From assembly GCF_003337715.1 (NCBI RefSeq), contig NZ_QPIX01000008.1, positions 62,001 to 126,000 on the forward strand: 64,000 nt of DNA. The letters run 5' to 3'. The translations under genes were made by a program, and so were the position numbers. Of this stretch, positions 50,836 to 60,101 are shown piece by piece (positions within the stretch are counted from its first letter, which is position 1; each line of letters begins with the position of its first letter). The stretch is from Ciceribacter lividus (GTDB lineage: Bacteria > Pseudomonadota > Alphaproteobacteria > Rhizobiales > Rhizobiaceae). The notes beneath the pieces were generated by a model. The model saw nothing but the letters and a program-made list of their open reading frames with translations. It was not told the DNA's origin and searched no databases.

Positions 50836-51864
50836 TTATTCGTTGACCTTGATCGTGCCGTCGATGATCGCCTTGCGAAGGTCGGAGAGCTCCTGCTTCA
50901 TTTCGGCAGAGACTTCATTTTCCATGTCATGGAACGGGGCAAGCCCCACGCCGTCGTTTTCAAGCGATCCGGCGAGAACGCCGCCCTTGTAGGTGCCCTT
51001 CATTGCCGCTTCGATGACCGCGTAAACGGTCGAATCCATGCGCTTGGTGATCGATGTGAGATAGACATGCTTCTTTTGCGGGTCGGTCAGATAGAGGTCC
51101 GCATCGACGCCGATGATCTTCAGCTTGTCTGTCCCGAGCTCATCGGCGAGCGCCGCTGAACCAAGGCCTACGGGACCTGCGACCGGCAGCACGATGTCTG
51201 CGCCTTCGTCAAAGAGGTTCTGAGCGAAGGCGCGTCCGTCATCGAGTGAATCGAAATTGTTCGTGAATAGGCCTTCGCGCGTCTCGGGGTTCCAGCCGAG
51301 AACGGCAACCTTCGTTCCCTTCTGTTTGTTGTAGTAGTTCGCTCCGCGGTAGAACCCGTCCATGAAGATCGTCACCGGCGGAATGTTGATGCCTCCGAAG
51401 ACGCCAATCGTGCCGGACTTCGAAACGCCAGCGGCAAGGTAACCGGCGAGAAACGCTGCTTCATCGGTGGAGTAGACCTGGCCCACCACATTGTTGAGTG
51501 GCGGATCGTACGAAAAGTCGACGATGGAAAACTTCTGATCCGGATTCGCCTCGGCAGCCTTTTTGGTCGCATCGCCAAGCAGGAAGCCGACGGTGATGAT
51601 AACATCGCACTGCCCGCCGAGCAGGGAATTGATATTGGCTTCGTAGTCGGTTTCGGCCTGCGATTCGAGGTATCTGGCTTCGACGCCAAGCTTTTCCTTC
51701 GCGTCCAGAACGCCTTTCCACGCCGTCTGGTTGAAACTGTTGTCGTCAATTCCGCCGGTGTCTGTCACCTCACAAGCCGTGAATGCCGCAGCGGCAGAAA
51801 CGGAGCTTAGCAACAACGATGCCGTTACCGCAGCACTCGCGAAGAACTTCTCACTGTAGAGCAT
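50836..51864 (-). CDS. BMP family ABC transporter substrate-binding protein (second system)
   Basis: A 342-aa periplasmic protein with signal peptide FFASAAVTASLLLSSVSAAA. The mature part is PnrA/BMP-like: CEVTDTGGIDDNSFNQTAWK is the classic opening, followed by IITVGFLLGDATKKAAEANP and VGQVYSTDEAAFLAGYLAAG. This is nearer to canonical PnrA nucleoside-binding proteins than the 36083 protein. GGGAGG precedes the ATG at 51864. First gene of the second importer operon. Confidence 0.92.
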   Translation of the reverse strand: MLYSEKFFASAAVTASLLLSSVSAAAAFTACEVTDTGGIDDNSFNQTAWKGVLDAKEKLGVEARYLESQAETDYEANINSLLGGQCDVIITVGFLLGDATKKAAEANPDQKFSIVDFSYDPPLNNVVGQVYSTDEAAFLAGYLAAGVSKSGTIGVFGGINIPPVTIFMDGFYRGANYYNKQKGTKVAVLGWNPETREGLFTNNFDSLDDGRAFAQNLFDEGADIVLPVAGPVGLGSAALADELGTDKLKIIGVDADLYLTDPQKKHVYLTSITKRMDSTVYAVIEAAMKGTYKGGVLAGSLENDGVGLAPFHDMENEVSAEMKQELSDLRKAIIDGTIKVNE

Positions 51865-52084
51865 GATGGTAACCTCCCTGGTTGTGTGGCACGCTCGAGA
51901 TTCTCATCTGGAAATGCAATTGTATCGGAAGAATTCCATTTTGTTAGAAGTAACATCATTCGAGACACGCGACTTGACGCATATCAATAGCAAACGGTCG
52001 GGTTTACCGCTTTTTGTCGCGAAGTAAGCTGCGCTCATTTTAGCTCTGGCACAACCTGCTTGGCTTCATGGGGAATGCAGACCT
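51865..52084. other. Promoter-side spacer of the second BMP operon
   Basis: About 220 bp of relatively AT-rich DNA upstream of the binding-protein gene. It must hold the operon promoter. No clear palindrome or conserved box was recognised. IS66 debris begins beyond. Confidence 0.4.
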
Positions 52085-52398
52085 AGTAGGCGCTGGGCCG
52101 CTTCCGGCGACGGGACCGTCGAGGTCGACGACAACGCGGCGGGCGATCTGTACGTCCAACCACACTTGGGCCGAATATTCGGATCTTTGCTTAGGGGAGA
52201 ATTTGGTTCTTCGCCGGATCAGATCGCGGTGGTGAGTGCGCGGCAGGAATTCCTTCTCTCACCGAAGCCGTAAAGCTGAACGGTATCGCCCCTGAGGCCT
52301 GTCTGCGCGATGGCCTCACGCGCATCGCGGACCATCCGATCAATCGGATTGATGGACTATTGGCCTGGAACTACCAGATCACGCCGAAAACCGCCTGA
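52085..52398 (+). pseudogene. IS66 family transposase (TnpC) C-terminal remnant
   Basis: Short colinear pieces match the C-terminus of IS66 transposases in shifted frames: TVEVDDNAA near 52115, then RAICTSN, then from 52204 WFFAGSDRGGECAA, VKLNGIAPEACLRDGLTRI and ADHPINRIDGLLAWNY to a stop at 52398. An in-frame TAG at 52192 and frame changes break it. No other part of IS66 is present. A decayed fragment. Confidence 0.7.
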
Positions 52399-52413
52399 CC
52401 AGGCGCTGACCTG

Positions 52414-52445
52414 GAAAGTGGGGCGGCAAACGCCGCCCCACTTTC
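52414..52445 (-). terminator. Terminator of the cyd operon
   Basis: GAAAGTGGGGCGGC and GCCGCCCCACTTTC form a perfect 14-bp stem with a four-base loop, 7 bp beyond the cydX stop. The stem ends in A-rich and T-rich sides (AAAG/CTTT), typical of bidirectional intrinsic terminators in this group, though no longer T-run follows. Confidence 0.78.
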
Positions 52446-52451
52446 AACTCA

Positions 52452-52586
52452 TCACACCGAGGTGTCGGCGTCTTCGGGCGAGCCGCCCATCACCGCACGG
52501 TCTTCCTGCATTTCGAGCCACATGGCGTTGACGACCGCGAAGATCGCGGCGAGCGGCAGGCCGAGAAGCCAGGCGAAATACCACAT
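52452..52586 (-). CDS. cydX: Cytochrome bd small subunit CydX
   Basis: A 44-aa protein beginning MWYFAWLLGLPLAA, the hallmark of CydX/YbgT. A single transmembrane helix (residues 3-22) with the conserved AMWLE follows; the polar tail ends at Val44. CydX stabilises the haem site of the bd oxidase. GAGGGAGAA precedes the ATG. It lies 13 bp after cydB, as in other cyd operons, and just before the terminator hairpin. Confidence 0.92.
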   Translation of the reverse strand: MWYFAWLLGLPLAAIFAVVNAMWLEMQEDRAVMGGSPEDADTSV

Positions 52587-52599
52587 TGTTGTTTCTCCC

Positions 52600-53751
52600 T
52601 CAGTAGACGGTGCTGCTGTTGTCGGTGATCTCGGCCTCGGTCACCTTGCCCCACAAGACCTTGTAGACCCAGGCGGTGTAGGCCAGCACGATCGGGACGA
52701 AGATCACGGCCATCACCAGCATGACGAAGAGTGTCTGATGCGATGAGGACGCGTTCCAGACCGTCAGCGACGACTTCGGATCGAGCGAGGACGGCAGGAT
52801 GAACGGGAACATCGTCAGGCCGACCGAGGCGATGATGCCGGCGATCGAAAGCTTCGAGAACAGCAGCGTCGAGACCTCGCGCCCGGCCCTGAAGCCGAGG
52901 AACACCAAGGCCGCCCCGACGAACCCGAGGACCGGGGCAACCGCAATCCACGGCCTCGCGGCGTAGGCCGCAACCCACGAGGGCGACCGCGCGACCTCGC
53001 CGAGCAGCGGGTTGGACGGGCCGTCGGTGACGGGGGAGCCGACGATGGCATAACCGGCGATCCCCGACGCCATCCAGACGCCCGCGAGCGCGTAAGCGAG
53101 GATCGTCACGAGCGCGGCAACGGAGCCGTACATCCGGGCACGTTCCCGCACCGGTCCCTCGGCCTTCAACTGCAGCCAGGCCGCACCGTGCATGACGAGC
53201 ATCGCAAGCGACACGAGGCCCGCGAGCAGCGCGAAGGGATTGAGCAGACCGAAGAAGGACCCTTCGTAGAAGATCATCAGGTCTTCGTTGAAGCGGAACG
53301 GCACGCCCTGCAGGACATTGCCCATGGCGACCCCGAAGATCAGGGCTGGCACGGCGCCACCGACGAACAGTGCCCAGTCCCAGGCACTCCGCCAGACCGC
53401 GCTGTCGCGCTTCGACCGGTACTTGAAGCCGACCGGCCGCAGGATGAGCGCCGCGAGCACGGCGAACATGGCGAGATAGAAACCCGAGAAGCTCACCGCA
53501 TAGAGCGGTGGCCAGGCCGCGAAGATCGCCCCGCCACCGAGGATGAACCAGACCTGGTTGCCTTCCCATACGGGGCCGATGGTGTTGATGGCGATGCGCC
53601 GTTCCGTGTCGGTCCTGCCGACGAAGGGCAGGAGCGCGCCGACCCCCATGTCGAAGCCGTCGGTGAGCGCAAAGCCTCCGAGCAGCACGCCGAGCAGGAC
53701 CCACCACATCAGACGCAGGAGTTCGAAATCGAGGAGTTGATGAAGAATCAT
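52600..53751 (-). CDS. cydB: Cytochrome bd ubiquinol oxidase subunit II
   Basis: A 383-aa membrane protein (E. coli CydB has 379). Diagnostic blocks are WVLLGVLLGGFALTDGFDMG, GPVWEGNQVWFILGGGAIFA and FALLAGLVSLAMLVMHGAAW. Partner of CydA in the quinol oxidase with high oxygen affinity. It starts 4 bp after the cydA stop. About eight or nine transmembrane segments. Confidence 0.95.
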   Translation of the reverse strand: MILHQLLDFELLRLMWWVLLGVLLGGFALTDGFDMGVGALLPFVGRTDTERRIAINTIGPVWEGNQVWFILGGGAIFAAWPPLYAVSFSGFYLAMFAVLAALILRPVGFKYRSKRDSAVWRSAWDWALFVGGAVPALIFGVAMGNVLQGVPFRFNEDLMIFYEGSFFGLLNPFALLAGLVSLAMLVMHGAAWLQLKAEGPVRERARMYGSVAALVTILAYALAGVWMASGIAGYAIVGSPVTDGPSNPLLGEVARSPSWVAAYAARPWIAVAPVLGFVGAALVFLGFRAGREVSTLLFSKLSIAGIIASVGLTMFPFILPSSLDPKSSLTVWNASSSHQTLFVMLVMAVIFVPIVLAYTAWVYKVLWGKVTEAEITDNSSTVY

Positions 53752-53755
53752 GGTC

Positions 53756-55357
53756 TTACTCCGCAGGTTGGGTGAGAGCCGACGGGCTTGTCAGCCGGTC
53801 GCGGTGTCGCTTCTGCCACTGATCGGTTTCCGGCACGTCGAGATAGGGTCCCTTGCGAATGTATTTCAGCATCAGGCCCATCTCGATGACGAAGAGCACG
53901 GTGTAGAACAGCACGAAGCCGGCGAGCGTGATCAAGAGCTCCGTCACCGAGAGATGCGAGGCGGAGAGCGCCGTCGGCAAGACACCGTCGACGGTCCAGG
54001 GCTGGCGGCCGAATTCGGCGACGAACCAGCCGAGCTCGGCGGCAATCCACGGCGTCGGGATGATGATGACGGCGAGCCACAGGGCGATCCGCGGGAACTG
54101 CATTCTCCGGAAGGAGGCCATCCAGAAGAACCAGACCATGACGACGATAAAGGAGAAACCGAGCGCCACCATCAGGCGGAAGGCCCAGAAGAGCGGCCAG
54201 ACGGTCGGTACCGTGTCGTTCGCGGCCATCTTGATCTGGTCTTCGCTCGCCTGTCGCGGATCGTCGACATAGCGCTTCAGAAGCAAGCCGAAGCCGAGAT
54301 CCTTGCTGTGTTCTTCGAAGGTTGCACGAACCTCATCCGGGACCACGCCCTTGCTGGCGCGGTAGGTCATCAGCGCATCATAGGCGATCTGACCGGAACG
54401 GATACGATCTTCCGCCTGCTGCACGAGTTCGGAGATACCGGGGATTTCACCGGTCAGCGAGCGCGTGCCGATCAGGCCCATGACATAGGGGATATGAACG
54501 GCGTAATGGGTTTCGCGCGCCGCCTGGTCGGGAATGCCGATGAGCGTGAACGATGCCGGCGCCGGCTGCGTCTCCCACATGCCTTCAATGGCCGCGAGCT
54601 TCATTTTCTGGTCATGGGTGACCGAGTAGCCGGATTCGTCGCCGAGGACGACGACGGAAAGTGCAGAAGCGAGGCCGAAGGAGGCCGCAACCGCGATCGA
54701 CCGGCGGGCGAGCTCGGTGTGGCGCCCCTTCAGCAAGTACCAGGCGGAGACGCCGAGCACGAAGACAGAGGCGGTGACATAGCCCGCCGAGACCGTATGG
54801 ACAAACTTCGCCTGCGCGACCTGATTGAAGACGACGTCGAAGAACGAGGTCATCTCCATGCGCATCGACATGGGATTGAACTCAGCGCCAACCGGGTTCT
54901 GCATCCAGCCGTTGGCGACCAGGATCCACAGGGCAGAGAGATTCGAGCCGATCGCCACGAGCCAGGCAACGACCAGATGGGCACGCTTGGAGAGTTTGTC
55001 CCAGCCGAAGAAGAACAGGCCGACGAAGGTCGCCTCGAGGAAGAAGGCCATGAGCCCTTCGACCGCCAGCGGCGCACCGAAGATGTCGCCCACATAATGG
55101 CTGTAATAGCTCCAGTTCATACCGAACTGGAATTCCATGGTAATGCCGGTGGACACCCCCAGCACGAAGTTGATGCCGAACAGCGTGCCCCAGAACTTCG
55201 TCATCTGTCGCCAGATCGGACGATCCGTCATGACGTAGACCGTTTCCATGATCGCGACGATGATGGAAAGGCCGAGTGTGAGGGGCACGAAGAGAAAGTG
55301 GTACATTGCCGTCATCGCAAACTGCAGACGTGACAGCTCGACTATGTCGATTTCCAT
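53756..55357 (-). CDS. cydA: Cytochrome bd ubiquinol oxidase subunit I
   Basis: A 533-aa membrane protein that begins IDIVELSRLQFAMTAMYHFL, as in E. coli CydA; His20 is the haem b595 ligand position. The length and the Q-loop region (GDESGYSVTHDQKMKLAAIE, WETQPAPASFTLIGIPDQ) match the long-Q-loop L subfamily of true bd oxidases rather than short cyanide-insensitive ones. ATG 55357 is chosen by alignment; the longer ORF start is not supported. It oxidises quinol and reduces oxygen to water. About 126 bp separate it from cydC. Confidence 0.95.
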   Translation of the reverse strand: MEIDIVELSRLQFAMTAMYHFLFVPLTLGLSIIVAIMETVYVMTDRPIWRQMTKFWGTLFGINFVLGVSTGITMEFQFGMNWSYYSHYVGDIFGAPLAVEGLMAFFLEATFVGLFFFGWDKLSKRAHLVVAWLVAIGSNLSALWILVANGWMQNPVGAEFNPMSMRMEMTSFFDVVFNQVAQAKFVHTVSAGYVTASVFVLGVSAWYLLKGRHTELARRSIAVAASFGLASALSVVVLGDESGYSVTHDQKMKLAAIEGMWETQPAPASFTLIGIPDQAARETHYAVHIPYVMGLIGTRSLTGEIPGISELVQQAEDRIRSGQIAYDALMTYRASKGVVPDEVRATFEEHSKDLGFGLLLKRYVDDPRQASEDQIKMAANDTVPTVWPLFWAFRLMVALGFSFIVVMVWFFWMASFRRMQFPRIALWLAVIIIPTPWIAAELGWFVAEFGRQPWTVDGVLPTALSASHLSVTELLITLAGFVLFYTVLFVIEMGLMLKYIRKGPYLDVPETDQWQKRHRDRLTSPSALTQPAE

Positions 55358-55483
55358 GATCTTGCTCTCGATTGGTCTCAGGATTGAGCTTGGAAGGATA
55401 TGGGCCATCATATCCATGACCCGGGTATCGTCCATGAGGTGGATCAACGTCGTTTGCCCCCGGAAAACCGGTGCCGGAAGCGC

Positions 55484-57145
55484 CTACGGAGAACGGATTT
55501 CAAGCGCGCGACCGGCCCAGGCGCGTTCCTCTGTACGATGGGCGGCGACCACTATTGCGGCTCGCGGAAATGCCGAACGCAGCCGCGCAAGCATATCGCA
55601 GGCGGTCTCGACGTCCAACCCCTCGGTCGGCTCGTCCAGAAGGATGATCGAGGGCCGACGCAGCAGCATCCGGGCGAGTGCGAGGCGCCTTCTTTCGCCG
55701 CCTGAAAGACCTTGCCCGCCCTCGCCCAGAGGGTACCGGAGCCCCCCTTTGGCGGTCACGACCTCGTCGAGGCCGGCGATCCGCAGGCTCTCCCAGAGCA
55801 TGTCGTCACCGGCGGCCGGCGCCGCGAGGCGCAGATTGTCGGCGATCGTGCCGCTGACCAGCGCAGCACGCTGCGGCAGGTAACCGATGCGCGCGGCGCG
55901 CTCCACCTCCGAGAGGTCTGCAATCGCCAGACCCTCCAGACAAACGATACCTTCCGTGGGCTCGACGAGGCCACGGATGATGTTGAGAAGGGTGGTCTTT
56001 CCAGAACCGCTTTCGCCGACGAGCGCCAGCGTCTCTCCGCGGCCGACGGAGAAATCCAGACCTTCGAAAAGCACGCGGTTTCCCCGGCGACAGACCAGTC
56101 CGCAGCCCAAAAGCACGGCCGCGCCGCCGGAAGCGACCAGCGGCAACGCCGTTTTTCGCGGCGATGGTTCGGGCTCGTCCGCGAACTGGGCTTCGATCCG
56201 CCGCGCGGCATCCGTCATCTTGCCGAGCTCGGCGATGCCGCGCGCAAGCGGGGCTGCGGTCTCCACAAGCGCCAGCGCCACAAAGAAGCCCAGCGCCGCG
56301 CTCGCCGGATCGATGTGTCCCTCGCTCGCCGCAAGTCCACCGACGAGCAGCGCGCCGCCGGCCGCAACGCTGCCCGCAAGACCGAGAAGCAGAGCGGATA
56401 TCCGCTCGACCAGGTCGATCCGCGACTGTGCATGCTGCATCTGGTGATGGGCATCGAGGACCGATCGGCGATAGTCCTCCAGACGGCCGCTGACCGCGAG
56501 CTCGGTGCGCCCGCGCATCATGTCGACGAACCGCATGCGCAAGGCCTGCGCCGAGCGCTGCGCGAACCGGGAAGGCTTTCGCGAAGCGCGCGCCGCGACA
56601 ATGAGTGCGGCGGAGAGACCGACGAGGTAGCTGCCGACCTCGAGAACCGCGACCGACGGGAGGACGAGCCAGTCGATCAGGAAGAACGTCGCGGCAAGCA
56701 CAACGGCCGCCGCGACCGCCGGCATGACGAGCCGCAAGGCGACGCCGTCAAGGGCGTCGACATCGATCGTCAGGTGGTTGAGACGCTCGGAGCCGCGCAG
56801 ACGGGACAGAAGAACGGCGGGCTTGCGGAGCATGGCCTCCAGCAAGGCCACGCGCAGATCGGCAAGCCCCTTGAGCGTCGCATCATGGGTGGCGAGCCTC
56901 TCACCGTACCGGGCGATCGCTCGTCCGAGGGCGAGGAAGCGCACGCCCGCACTCGGTCGAAAGACATCGAAAGTCAATCCGGCACCGGCCAGGCCCGCCA
57001 TGCCTGCCGCGGTGATGAACCAGCCGGAGAGACCAAGCAATGCCAGCCCCGCTCCGAGAACGGCGACCGAGAGCAGGATGCCGACGGCCAATGCGCCGAG
57101 GCGGCGTCGCCAGATGCGCCGGAAGACCCTGAACAGCGCCGTCAT
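55484..57145 (-). CDS. cydC: Thiol reductant ABC exporter subunit CydC
   Basis: A 553-aa half-transporter: N-terminal six-helix membrane domain (LLSVAVLGAGLALLGLSGWF, FRPSAGVRFLALGRAIARYG) and C-terminal ATPase with Walker A GESGSGKTTLL, signature GLSGGERRRLALARM and Walker B IILLDEPTEGLD. CydDC exports cysteine/glutathione or haem-related compounds needed for bd assembly. ATGA overlap with cydD. Confidence 0.93.
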   Translation of the reverse strand: MTALFRVFRRIWRRRLGALAVGILLSVAVLGAGLALLGLSGWFITAAGMAGLAGAGLTFDVFRPSAGVRFLALGRAIARYGERLATHDATLKGLADLRVALLEAMLRKPAVLLSRLRGSERLNHLTIDVDALDGVALRLVMPAVAAAVVLAATFFLIDWLVLPSVAVLEVGSYLVGLSAALIVAARASRKPSRFAQRSAQALRMRFVDMMRGRTELAVSGRLEDYRRSVLDAHHQMQHAQSRIDLVERISALLLGLAGSVAAGGALLVGGLAASEGHIDPASAALGFFVALALVETAAPLARGIAELGKMTDAARRIEAQFADEPEPSPRKTALPLVASGGAAVLLGCGLVCRRGNRVLFEGLDFSVGRGETLALVGESGSGKTTLLNIIRGLVEPTEGIVCLEGLAIADLSEVERAARIGYLPQRAALVSGTIADNLRLAAPAAGDDMLWESLRIAGLDEVVTAKGGLRYPLGEGGQGLSGGERRRLALARMLLRRPSIILLDEPTEGLDVETACDMLARLRSAFPRAAIVVAAHRTEERAWAGRALEIRSP

Positions 57146-58839
57146 CGTCCGGCCTCCAGAACGATGACGCGATCGAACCGGGCGATGAGACGCGGATCAT
57201 GGGTCGCAACCACCAGAGTCACGCCCTTCCGGCCGATCGCTTCCAGCGCCTCCACCACCCGCTCGGCCGTTCCGACATCGAGGTCCGCCGTCGGCTCGTC
57301 GGCAAAGACGACCTTTGCATCCGCATAGATGGCGCGCGCGATCGTGAGACGACGCGCCTCGCCGCCCGAAACGCCGCCGCCGTTTTCGCCGAGGCGCGTG
57401 TCGACACCCCGTGGCAGGGCGGCCACCACACCGTCGGCAGCCGCGGCGGCGAGCGCCCCATCGAGCCGGGCTCTGTCGAGCCGCTCACCGGAGAGGGCGA
57501 TATTGGCGCGCAGGCTCGCGTTCAGTATGTGCGGATGCTGGCCAACGAAACTGATCATACCTCTCCAGGCATCAGCCAAGTCGTCTCCGAGCGGCTTACC
57601 GCCGATCTCGACCCGGCCCGAGGACGGCCGCGCGAGCCCGCAGAGGAGACCGATGAGGGTCGTCTTGCCGGCCCCGCTCGGACCGGAGATCGCCACCTTC
57701 TCACCCGGCATGATCTCGATGTCGGGGAAGGTGATCTCTCGTCCGCCTGCCTCGTAACGGAGCCCCCTGGTTGCGATCGTCAGCGCGCCGGCAAGAAGGC
57801 TGTCGGCTCTTGCGCCACGCCCGAGGATGCGCGGAGCCGGTTCGCGATCCCGTTCGGCGAGCTCGCCCGCGACAGCCAGTGCGGCTGCCTTGTCGTGCCA
57901 GGCGGCGGCAAGGTCGCGCAACGGCTGGAAGAAATCGGGAGCCAGCAAGAGGATGAAGATACCCTCCGCCACCGTCAGAGGCGTTTCGTAGGCACCGAAA
58001 GAAAAGGTTCCGAGCAGGGCGAAACCCACATAGACGGCGACCAGCGCGATGCCGATCGCCGAGAAGAGTTCCAGCACGGTCGAGGAAAGGAAAGCGATCC
58101 TCAAGACCTCCATGGTCTTCGACCGCAGGGTCTCCGCCGATTGGCGGAAACGGTCGACCGTCTGCTGCTCGGCGTTGAGCAGGCGGATGTCGGCCGCGGC
58201 ATTCAGCCATTCGAGCAACGTGGAATTGAGGGTTCCGGTGGCCGCCATCTGCTTCTCGCTCGCCTGCCTTGCCGCGATCCCGATAAGCGCCATGAACACC
58301 GGGATCAACGGTCCGGCGACGAGAAGCACGATGTCGGCGAGCCAGGACATCGATGCGACGACGACCAGGATGACGACGGGAATGATCGCAACCCTGACAG
58401 CGGCGAGACGATAGCGGCTCGCCCACGGCAGAAGGGCGTCGAGCTTGCCGGCAAGCAGGGTCGCAAGGGCGGCCGACGTCTGCCCGTTACCAATCAGGGG
58501 CGATGCAAGGCTCTCCCGCTCGACGAGATCGAACCGCTCCCGCTCGATCAGTCGTTGCCCGACACCGAAGGCCCGCCGCCCCGCCAGAACGTCGAGGAGG
58601 TGGCGCAGGACCCCGAGGGTGATGAAGGCACCGGCAGCGACGGGAGCGCCCGGCACCGGCGCCCTCCCCTCCACCAATGCCGCCAGGAGCCGGCTGACCA
58701 GCCAAGCCTGCGGCAGCCAGAGCAAAGCCGAAAGAACAGACAGGCCGCTCGCTATCGCCATGGCACTGCGATCGCGGTGTGCCATTTGCATCAGCCGCCG
58801 GCGGGCGGGGTCGCTCTCAATCTTCGTGGTCTTGGACAA
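57142..58839 (-). CDS. cydD: Thiol reductant ABC exporter subunit CydD
   Basis: A 565-aa half-transporter with a membrane domain (SGLSVLSALLWLPQAWLVSR) and an ATPase domain: Walker A GPSGAGKTTLIGL, signature GVSGGEARRLTIARA, Walker B VVFADEPTADLD. Heterodimer partner of CydC. The start is uncertain: TTG at 58839 begins SKTTKIESDPARRR, while an ATG at 58794 would trim it. First gene of cydDCABX, with an FNR/FixK-like box upstream. Confidence 0.92.
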   Translation of the reverse strand: MSKTTKIESDPARRRLMQMAHRDRSAMAIASGLSVLSALLWLPQAWLVSRLLAALVEGRAPVPGAPVAAGAFITLGVLRHLLDVLAGRRAFGVGQRLIERERFDLVERESLASPLIGNGQTSAALATLLAGKLDALLPWASRYRLAAVRVAIIPVVILVVVASMSWLADIVLLVAGPLIPVFMALIGIAARQASEKQMAATGTLNSTLLEWLNAAADIRLLNAEQQTVDRFRQSAETLRSKTMEVLRIAFLSSTVLELFSAIGIALVAVYVGFALLGTFSFGAYETPLTVAEGIFILLLAPDFFQPLRDLAAAWHDKAAALAVAGELAERDREPAPRILGRGARADSLLAGALTIATRGLRYEAGGREITFPDIEIMPGEKVAISGPSGAGKTTLIGLLCGLARPSSGRVEIGGKPLGDDLADAWRGMISFVGQHPHILNASLRANIALSGERLDRARLDGALAAAAADGVVAALPRGVDTRLGENGGGVSGGEARRLTIARAIYADAKVVFADEPTADLDVGTAERVVEALEAIGRKGVTLVVATHDPRLIARFDRVIVLEAGR

Positions 58840-58895
58840 GGCGCGCCTGCGGAGATATCTGGCCTGCGGGTTTCCGGGCGACCGTATTCGCGGAA

Positions 58896-58909
58896 CTGAT
58901 CTTGATCAA
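58896..58909. promoter_or_regulatory. FNR/FixK-type box upstream of cydD
   Basis: On the minus strand this reads TTGAT-CAAG-ATCAG, one mismatch from the consensus TTGAT-N4-ATCAA. It lies 57 to 70 bp upstream of the cydD start codon. Low-oxygen activation of cyd genes by FNR/FixK proteins is well known in alphaproteobacteria. No fnr or fixK gene is in this window. Confidence 0.62.
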
Positions 58910-59090
58910 ATTCCAAATTGTCGCGGCGGCACGAGAGTGCGGAGGCGAGGTTGGTCGTGGACCGCCCTCCTGATCTTCGTCCTACCACTGAGACGAATCC
59001 AGCCACCCGGATGCTGATGTTCTCCGCCGCACCTCAACTCACCCGGGAAACGGACATCCTGTTGAGAACATTTCCGGCGACGCCCGCCGA

Positions 59091-60017
59091 CTACCCGTCA
59101 AAGATCGGTGCCTGGAATTCTTCCGCCAGCAGCTGGACTTCCTCCGCAAACTCCTGGGCGACCCGCGACATCGGCCGCTGACGGGCGGTGACCATGGAAA
59201 ACCCGAAATCCAGCTCCGGCACCAACGGACGGGCTTCGATGCCGTGACCGATGAAGCTGATTGCAGTGAAGGAATCTACGATCGTGACGCCCAGTCCCTT
59301 GGCGACCAGAGAACATGCAATTGCCGACAGCGGTGTTTCAATCGTGCTCGGATAGCGTTCGCGGCCACCCAGCGCGCGCTCGATCGTGTGGCGAAGGTAA
59401 TTGGCGCGATCGAGCATGACGATCCGCTCGTCCGAGATCTGATCGGCGGTAAGGACTTCATGTCGAGCCAGAGGGTGCCCGGCTGGCAGCACCACCATCG
59501 CTCTCGTTCTGATCGGCGTCAGATCGACCATCGGGCGATCGGCGGCAACCGCGGCAAAGCCCAATTCGAACTGTCCACCCGCGACGCGCTCCAGCACCAG
59601 ATGCGAGGGGATGCCGTCGAGATGGATCGACAGCTTGGGGCGCGTCTTGCTGAAGACCGCGAGGCAATGAGGCAAGAAGCCGAGCGCCATCGCGGGCAAG
59701 GCCGCAATGCGTAGCGAGCCGGTCAGTGACTGGCGGAGGTCTGCCGCATAGGCACGCAGCTGCTCCATGCCGAGATAGGCCCGTTCGATTTCGGCGAGGA
59801 ACGCAGTGGCCTCGACCGTCGGCGTTATCTGATTACCCTTGCGGTGAAACAGCCTGATTTTGAGATCACGTTCCAGATCCTGAACCAAGCGACTGACGGC
59901 CGGCTGGGTGATGCGCAACGTCTCTGCCGCAGGCGTCATTCCGCCGGTCAGCATGACGGCGCGGAAGGCTTCGATCTGGCGTCCGAAGTTCGACATCTCT
60001 TCATAATATTTACGCAT
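59091..60017 (-). CDS. LysR family transcriptional regulator
   Basis: A 308-aa regulator. The HTH is in TPAAETLRITQPAVSRLVQD after FGRQIEAFRAVMLTG; the effector domain includes LDGIPSHLVLERVAGGQFEL and GLGVTIVDSFTAISF. Start may be ATG 60017 or 59996 (MSNFGRQ); GAAGAG touches the latter. Divergent from the binding-protein gene at 60102 across an 84-bp spacer, so it very likely controls that importer operon. Confidence 0.88.
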   Translation of the reverse strand: MRKYYEEMSNFGRQIEAFRAVMLTGGMTPAAETLRITQPAVSRLVQDLERDLKIRLFHRKGNQITPTVEATAFLAEIERAYLGMEQLRAYAADLRQSLTGSLRIAALPAMALGFLPHCLAVFSKTRPKLSIHLDGIPSHLVLERVAGGQFELGFAAVAADRPMVDLTPIRTRAMVVLPAGHPLARHEVLTADQISDERIVMLDRANYLRHTIERALGGRERYPSTIETPLSAIACSLVAKGLGVTIVDSFTAISFIGHGIEARPLVPELDFGFSMVTARQRPMSRVAQEFAEEVQLLAEEFQAPIFDG

Positions 60018-60101
60018 CGAAGGCCGTCAATAATGAATTTGACTTTATCGAACGGGATCCGAAAATCCGCCTGCACGACAGAAAACCAGAGGGAGAACGA
60101 C

